Assembly: GCF_001941945.1 (NCBI RefSeq)
Contig: NZ_CP015583.1
Location: forward strand, 3,490,001-3,554,000
Reading direction: 5' to 3'
Source of the DNA: Roseomonas gilardii
GTDB taxonomy: Bacteria > Pseudomonadota > Alphaproteobacteria > Acetobacterales > Acetobacteraceae
DNA length: 64,000 bases
Notes under the pieces: generated by a model
Databases searched by the model: none
The model's input: the letters and a program-made list of their open reading frames with translations, nothing else
What the model was told of the DNA's origin: nothing
Shown here: positions 59,333-64,000 of the stretch, one piece after another
Numbering within the stretch: position 1 is the first letter of the stretch
Layout: every line of letters starts with the position of its first letter
Translations under genes and position numbers: made by a program

Positions 59333-62300
59333 ATGGATGACGTGCTCCGGTGGCTGCAATCGGTGGGCCTTGCCCAGTACGCACCGGACTTCGCCGAGCA
59401 CGGGATCAGCCTGTCCGATCTGCCGGAGCTCAGCGAAGCGGACCTGCGCGAGCTCGGCCTGCCGATCGGCGCCCGCAAGCAGCTTCGCCGGGCGCTGCGA
59501 ACCAGAGGCGCCCGCAGCGGCGCCGAGCGCCGTCCGCTTTCGGTTCTGTTCCTCGACCTGGTCGGCTCCTCCCGCCTCGCGGAGCTGCTGGAGCCCGAGG
59601 ACCTGATGCGGATCATGCAGCGCTACCGCGAGGCCTGCGCCGGCCCGGTGGCGCGCTATGACGGGCGCATCGCGCAGTTCCTGGGCGATGGCGTGCTCGC
59701 CTATTTCGGCTTTCCCGCCGCGCATGAGGACGATCCGGAACGCGCCGTCCGCGCGGCGCTGGAGGCCGTGGAGGCGGTGCGGCGGCTGCGCGTGCCGCTG
59801 CCGAACCTGCCGCCGGGGCAGGAGCCGCTGCGCGCCCGGGCCGGGATCGCCACGGGGCAGGTGGTGATCGGCGACCTGCTGGGCCATGGCGATGCGCCGG
59901 GCGACAGCATGGCCATCGGCTCCACCCCCAACCTCGCGGCGCGGCTCCAGGCCCTGGCACCGCCCGGCGGGGTCATCGTCTCCGGCGAGACCCGGGCCCG
60001 GCTGACCCCGATCTTCGAGATGCGGGATCTCGGCCCGCAGGTGCTGAAGGGCTTCAGCGAGCCCTGCCCCGCCTTCCTGGTGCGGCGGGAGGCCCAGCGC
60101 AGCGGCCAGCGCCGGCGCCTCGCCCGCCCCGACGCCTTCGTCAACCGGCTGGCCGATCTCGCGCGGCTGCAACAGGCCTGGGAAAGCGTGTTGGCCGGTG
60201 CCAGCCGGACGGTGCTGCTGCGGGGCGAGGCCGGGATCGGCAAGTCGAGCCTGCTGCGCCGCTTCCTGGCGACGCGGCGGGACCGCATCGGCTCCGCCAC
60301 GCTGACCTTCATCGCCTCGCCCTTCCACACCGACACGCCCTTCCACCCCCTGGTGACGCCGCTGCGCACCCTGGCCCGCCTGGCCCCGGACGAGGAATGG
60401 CCGGATGCCCTGGTCAAGCTGCGGCACTGGCTGGGCGACGAGGCGCCGGAGATCGACGAGCGCGCCGCCGCCCTGGCGGAGCTGCTGCTGGTCGGCGACG
60501 ACGGGGCGGGGGCGCGGCCGGCGGCCCTGTCCGCCATGGCGCCGCGACGCCTCCGCAGCCTGACCCTCACGGCGCTGCTCGACCAGCTCACCCGCCTTTT
60601 GGCGCGGCAGCCGCTCTGCCTGATGGTGGAGGACCTGCACTGGCTCGATCCCAGCTCCATGGAGCTGCTCGAACGCGCCCTGTCCCGTCTGCCGGGCCGC
60701 TGCCTGCTCCTGCTTACCTCGCGCGAGGCCTTCACCCCACCCGCCACGCCGGCCTGGGGCGATGTCGAGCTGCTGGAACTGCGGCCGCTGAGCGAGCCCG
60801 ACATGGTGCAGCTGGTGGAGGCTGTGGCCGGCTCCTCCGCGGATGCCCCGCACCTGACGCGGCGGATCAGCCGGCTGGTGGCGTCGCGCACGGAAGGCGT
60901 GCCGCTCTACGCGCAGGAACTGGCGCGCGCCATCCTGGACGGCACGGTGGAGGCCGAGGCGGAGGTGCCGCCCAGCCTGCGGGAATGCCTCGTGGCGCGG
61001 CTCGACCGGGCGCAATCCGCCAAGGCGGTGGCGCAGGCGGCGGCGGTGGCCGGGCGCTCCGTGCCGCGCGACCTGCTCCAGGCGGTCACGGAACTGCCGA
61101 AGGAGGAGCTGGACGCCGCCCTGGCGCATCTGGAACTGGCCGGGGTGCTGCAGCGGCGCAGCCTGCCGGGCCGCGAGGGCTGGACCTTCCACCACGCGCT
61201 GCTGCGCGACGCCGCCTATGAGAGCCTGGTGCGCGACCGGCGCCGCCTGCTGCACGCGCGGCTCGCCCAGGCGCTGCCGAGGCTCGATCCGGACCGGGTC
61301 GCCGCGGAGCCGGAAGTGCTGGCGCATCACCTCGCCGAGGCCGGGCGGGTGGCGGACAGCGTGCCGCTCTGGCTCGCCGCGACGCGACGCAGCCTGGCGC
61401 GCTCCGCCTATCCCGAGGCGACGCGCCTGCTGCGCCGGGCGCTGCGGGCGATCGACACGGTGCCGCCCACCCCGGCGCTGCGCGCGCAGAGGCTGGAACT
61501 CCTGGCCCTGCTCGGCCCGGCGCTGATCGCCCTGCATGGGCCGGGCGCCGCCGAGACGCAGGACCACTACGCCGAGAGCTATGCCGCGCTGAACGACACG
61601 CCTGCCGAGGAAAGCGCGCATTTCCCCATCGCCTGGGGCTGGTGGCGGGTGTCGCGCGACTACAACATCAAGCGGCTGCGCTCCGGCGCCCTGACCGAGC
61701 GGGCCGCCCGGCGCGGCGAGCCGGGCAGCCTGCTGCAGGCGCATCACTGCGGCTGGGGCACGCGCTTCGGCCTGGGCGACCTCTGCGGCTGCCGCCGGGA
61801 CATCGAGTCCGGGCTCGCCATCTACGAGGCAGGCGACTACCGCCACCACGCCACGCTCTACGGCAACCACGACGCCAAGGTCTGCGCCCTGGGGGAGACG
61901 GCGCTGCTGGAATGGCTGGAAGGCCGCCCCGAGGCGGCGCTGCGCGCCGAGACCCGGGCGCAGGCCTGGGCGCTGGAGATCGACCACCTGGGCAGCATCC
62001 TGCACGCGCTGGACATCCACGCCATGCACCGCGCCTACCGGCGCGACCCGGCGGAGATGGCGGAGGCGGCGCGGCGCATGATGGAGGCCGCCGAAACGCA
62101 CGACCTGCCCGACTACCGCGCCAAGGGGATGATCTTCGGCGGCTGGGCGGCCTCGGCGCGTGGCGACGCGGCGGAGGGGCTGCGCTCGATCGAGGCGGGA
62201 CTCGCCGTGCAGCGCGAGGTCGGCACCATCGAGGACTTCCCCATCTTCCACACCCTGCTGGCCGAGGCGCAGACCACGGCGGGGCAGGTGCAGCGCGCGG

Positions 62301-62662
62301 TGGCGGAACTCGACGAGGCGCGCGAGCTGTTCGAACGCGTCGGGCTGCATATCTGGATGCCGGAGGTCTGGCGGGTGCTCGGCCTGCTGCGCCTGCAGGC
62401 CGGCGGCCCCGGTTCCGAAGCCGCCGCCGAGGCCTCGCTGCGCGAGGCGCTGCGGCTGGCCGAGGCACAGGGCGCGTGGATGCTGGTGCTGCGCACCCGG
62501 CTGAGCCTCGCGAATCTCGACCTGCGGCTCGGCCGCCTCGGCGATGCGGAGATGCTGCAAAGGCTGGCCGGCCTCGCGGAGCGGGCGGAACGGGAGGGCG
62601 ACGGCGAGGTCGAGCGCCTGCTGGCGGCGCTCCGGCGCACCAGCATCTCCTTCGCGCCGTGA
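59333..62662 (+). CDS. SAM domain-adenylate/guanylate cyclase-ATPase-TPR regulator
   Basis: A 1109-residue multidomain cytoplasmic protein. Residues 1-57 form a SAM domain (WLQSVGLAQYAPDFAEHGI...). Residues ~67-225 form a class III nucleotidyl cyclase with metal Asp residues D75 (VLFLDLVGSS) and D119 (FLGDGVLAYFG) and transition-state pair N200/R204 (STPNLAARLQ). Residues ~265-560 form a signalling ATPase, Walker A GEAGIGKSS (298-306) and Walker B CLMVEDLHWLDPSS. The remaining ~550 residues are TPR-like helical repeats. This architecture is typical of ATP-sensing regulators. ATG 59333 is chosen; a GTG at 59324 is also in frame. Its stop overlaps the YcaO start (GTGA). Confidence 0.93.
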   Translation: MDDVLRWLQSVGLAQYAPDFAEHGISLSDLPELSEADLRELGLPIGARKQLRRALRTRGARSGAERRPLSVLFLDLVGSSRLAELLEPEDLMRIMQRYREACAGPVARYDGRIAQFLGDGVLAYFGFPAAHEDDPERAVRAALEAVEAVRRLRVPLPNLPPGQEPLRARAGIATGQVVIGDLLGHGDAPGDSMAIGSTPNLAARLQALAPPGGVIVSGETRARLTPIFEMRDLGPQVLKGFSEPCPAFLVRREAQRSGQRRRLARPDAFVNRLADLARLQQAWESVLAGASRTVLLRGEAGIGKSSLLRRFLATRRDRIGSATLTFIASPFHTDTPFHPLVTPLRTLARLAPDEEWPDALVKLRHWLGDEAPEIDERAAALAELLLVGDDGAGARPAALSAMAPRRLRSLTLTALLDQLTRLLARQPLCLMVEDLHWLDPSSMELLERALSRLPGRCLLLLTSREAFTPPATPAWGDVELLELRPLSEPDMVQLVEAVAGSSADAPHLTRRISRLVASRTEGVPLYAQELARAILDGTVEAEAEVPPSLRECLVARLDRAQSAKAVAQAAAVAGRSVPRDLLQAVTELPKEELDAALAHLELAGVLQRRSLPGREGWTFHHALLRDAAYESLVRDRRRLLHARLAQALPRLDPDRVAAEPEVLAHHLAEAGRVADSVPLWLAATRRSLARSAYPEATRLLRRALRAIDTVPPTPALRAQRLELLALLGPALIALHGPGAAETQDHYAESYAALNDTPAEESAHFPIAWGWWRVSRDYNIKRLRSGALTERAARRGEPGSLLQAHHCGWGTRFGLGDLCGCRRDIESGLAIYEAGDYRHHATLYGNHDAKVCALGETALLEWLEGRPEAALRAETRAQAWALEIDHLGSILHALDIHAMHRAYRRDPAEMAEAARRMMEAAETHDLPDYRAKGMIFGGWAASARGDAAEGLRSIEAGLAVQREVGTIEDFPIFHTLLAEAQTTAGQVQRAVAELDEARELFERVGLHIWMPEVWRVLGLLRLQAGGPGSEAAAEASLREALRLAEAQGAWMLVLRTRLSLANLDLRLGRLGDAEMLQRLAGLAERAEREGDGEVERLLAALRRTSISFAP

Positions 62663-63927
62663 CCGGCCCCGGCCTCTTTCCCGGCCTGCCGCCGGAGGAT
62701 GAGGCCAAGCGCTTCCGCCTGGGCGCGCACCGGGTCCGCGACCCCGGGGAAACGCTGGAACGGGCCCTGCGCCACGCGGCGCGCTTCGGCCTGACGCGGG
62801 TCGCGGTGCTGACCGGGCTGGACGTGACCGGCATCCCCGTCGCGGCGGCCATCCGGCCCAATGCGCGCTCGCTCTCCGTCTTCCAGGGCAAGGGCGCGAC
62901 CCTGGCGGCGGCCAAGGCTTCGGCGGTGATGGAGGCGGTGGAGACCTGGCATGCCGAGACCCTGGCGGCGGCGCTGCGCTGGGGCAGCCATGCCCGGCTG
63001 CGCGAAAGCGGCCTGGCGCTCCTGGACCCGGTCCGGCTGCCGCGCAGCGCCGCCGCGCCGGACCTGCCGGCGCGGGAGGTGCCGATGCTCTGGGCCGAGG
63101 GGCGCGACCTCGCCGGCGGCACGCCGCTCTGGGTGCCGCTGGACCTGGTGACGGCCGACTACGCGCTGGACGGCCCGCCCTCCGGCGGCTTCCTCCAGGC
63201 GACCACGAACGGCCTCGCCTCCGGCAACACGCGCGGGGAGGCACTGGTGCACGCCCTGGCCGAGCTGGCGGAGCGCGACGCGCATGCCCTCTGGCTGGCC
63301 CTCCCCCCGGCAGCCCGGGCGGAAACGGCGATCGACCCCGACAGCGTCGCCGACCCGCTCTGCGCCGACCTGCTGGCCCGCTTCGCCGCCGCCGGCATCG
63401 CCCTGGCGATCTGGGACATCACCTCCGACCTCGGCATCCCCGCCTTCCGCGTCCTGGCCCTGCCGGGACGCGAGGAGCCGGGGGTGGAGGCGGAGCTGGG
63501 CCTGGGCTGCCATCCCGACCCCGGCGTGGCCCTGTCCCGCGCCCTGACCGAAGCGGCGCAGTCGCGCGTCACCCGCATCTCCGGTGCCCGGGACGATTTC
63601 GCGCCGGAATCCTACGCTCCCCCCGCCCGCGCCGCCCGCCACGCCGCCGCGCTGCGCGCCATGGCCGAGGCGGCGGCGCCCCGGCGGCGCTTCGAGACTG
63701 TCCAGGGCTGCGCCACGCCCACCATCCGTGGCGACCTCGCCCTGCTGCTGTCCCGGATCGGGGCGGCCGGGCTCGGGCCCGTGGCCTGGGTGGACCTAAC
63801 GCGGGAGGAGATCGGCATCCCGGTGGTCCGGGCCGTCGTGGCGGGGCTGGAGGGCACGCCGGGCCCGGCCGGCGGCGGCTATGCCCCCGGCGAACGGGCC
63901 CGGGCACGTGCAAGGGCACGCGCATGA
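62659..63927 (+). CDS. YcaO-family cyclodehydratase/thioamide-forming enzyme
   Basis: A 422-residue YcaO-domain protein. The ATP-binding region shows SVFQGKGATLAAAKASAVMEAVE and WHAETLAA, and the second signature is NGLASGNTRGEALVHAL followed by AELAERDAHALW. YcaO enzymes activate peptide amides with ATP to form azoline rings, thioamides or amidines in peptides and proteins. This one lacks the C-terminal PxPxP tail of azoline cyclodehydratases. The next gene is TfuA, the partner usually seen with thioamide-forming YcaOs, so peptide or protein thioamidation is inferred. GTG 62659 overlaps the cyclase stop. Confidence 0.9.
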   Translation: MTGPGLFPGLPPEDEAKRFRLGAHRVRDPGETLERALRHAARFGLTRVAVLTGLDVTGIPVAAAIRPNARSLSVFQGKGATLAAAKASAVMEAVETWHAETLAAALRWGSHARLRESGLALLDPVRLPRSAAAPDLPAREVPMLWAEGRDLAGGTPLWVPLDLVTADYALDGPPSGGFLQATTNGLASGNTRGEALVHALAELAERDAHALWLALPPAARAETAIDPDSVADPLCADLLARFAAAGIALAIWDITSDLGIPAFRVLALPGREEPGVEAELGLGCHPDPGVALSRALTEAAQSRVTRISGARDDFAPESYAPPARAARHAAALRAMAEAAAPRRRFETVQGCATPTIRGDLALLLSRIGAAGLGPVAWVDLTREEIGIPVVRAVVAGLEGTPGPAGGGYAPGERARARARARA

Positions 63928-64000
63928 ACGCGCCCGTCGTCTTCCTCGGCCCCAGCCTGCCCTGGGAGGCCGCCCGGGCGATCGCGCCGGAGGCCGTCCT
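63924..64000 (+). CDS. TfuA-like protein, 5' end
   Basis: The first ~25 residues only: MNAPVVFLGPSLPWEAARAI. The opening strand VVFLGPSLP and following AARAI...PEA are characteristic of the TfuA-like core, the sulfur-delivery partner of thioamidating YcaO proteins. It overlaps the YcaO stop by ATGA (63924-63927), indicating coupled synthesis. The remainder is outside the window. Confidence 0.75.
   Translation, partial: MNAPVVFLGPSLPWEAARAIAPEAV

Noticed and set aside
59315-63244. Minus-strand open frame of about 1300 codons opposite the cyclase and YcaO genes
   Set aside because: Low-complexity Arg/Gly/Ala/Gln translation with no motif; the plus strand has clear SAM, cyclase, ATPase and YcaO domains.

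Overview
The window is chromosomal DNA of a very GC-rich alphaproteobacterium. It most resembles the Acetobacteraceae (Roseomonas-like, Rhodospirillales). The grounds are the strong G/C bias at third codon positions, the mdh-sucC-sucD-odhA-odhB gene order with lpd elsewhere, a MutL that carries its own endonuclease motif, a Zur-type box of alphaproteobacterial form, and many twin-arginine-exported solute-binding proteins. The genus is an inference from overall character; no rRNA or tRNA gene, insertion sequence, prophage or CRISPR array was seen.

Layout. 1-8.6 kb: the tail of an amino-acid-type binding protein, an FAD monooxygenase, a BASS-type transporter divergent from a LysR regulator, an LtrA membrane protein, a class-V-aminotransferase-fold enzyme and a TctDE-like two-component system. 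8.7-11.4 kb: a nitrate/sulfonate/taurine-type ABC transporter divergent from that two-component system, followed by a small phosphatase. 12.3-18.4 kb: a surface-polysaccharide cluster (short HAD phosphatase, nucleotidyltransferase-kinase fusion, sugar-type nucleotidyltransferase, GT61 glycosyltransferase, SGNH-like protein, and a convergent hydrolase-TPR protein). Its right part, about 14.73-18.5 kb, is strikingly AT-richer than everything around it, and the change occurs inside the nucleotidyltransferase gene. 18.5-21 kb: a DUF1800/DUF1501 pair, the second frameshifted. 21-25.3 kb: lpdA, a Zur-boxed orphan znuA and a KgtP-type permease. 25.4-32.5 kb: a complete peptide/nickel-type ABC importer and an LLM-type flavin monooxygenase.

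32.6-40.2 kb is the TCA operon, transcribed leftward: mdh, sucC, sucD, odhA, odhB, then a strong terminator. 40.5-50.1 kb holds mostly leftward housekeeping genes (zapE, an amidohydrolase, a Gfo/Idh/MocA oxidoreductase, pgi and a translationally coupled M16 peptidase pair) plus rightward mntP. 50.2-57.7 kb runs rightward: asd, a small glycine-zipper lipoprotein whose Shine-Dalgarno sequence lies inside a perfect 12-bp hairpin, sdhCDAB (sdhB frameshifted at a C-run) and mutL. 57.7-64 kb: a LuxR-type regulator divergent from a three-gene coupled unit of SAM-cyclase-ATPase-TPR regulator, YcaO enzyme and TfuA, the last cut by the window end.

Themes. Central carbon metabolism is well represented (odh/suc/mdh/sdh/lpd/pgi). 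The most unusual material is the cyclase-YcaO-TfuA unit, the SD-sequestering hairpin before the lipoprotein, the composition breakpoint inside the polysaccharide locus, and three apparent one-base losses, all in the same direction, that break or fuse reading frames (polysaccharide kinase, DUF1501, sdhB). Two of the three lie at C/G homopolymers, so sequencing or consensus error must be excluded before any biological reading.
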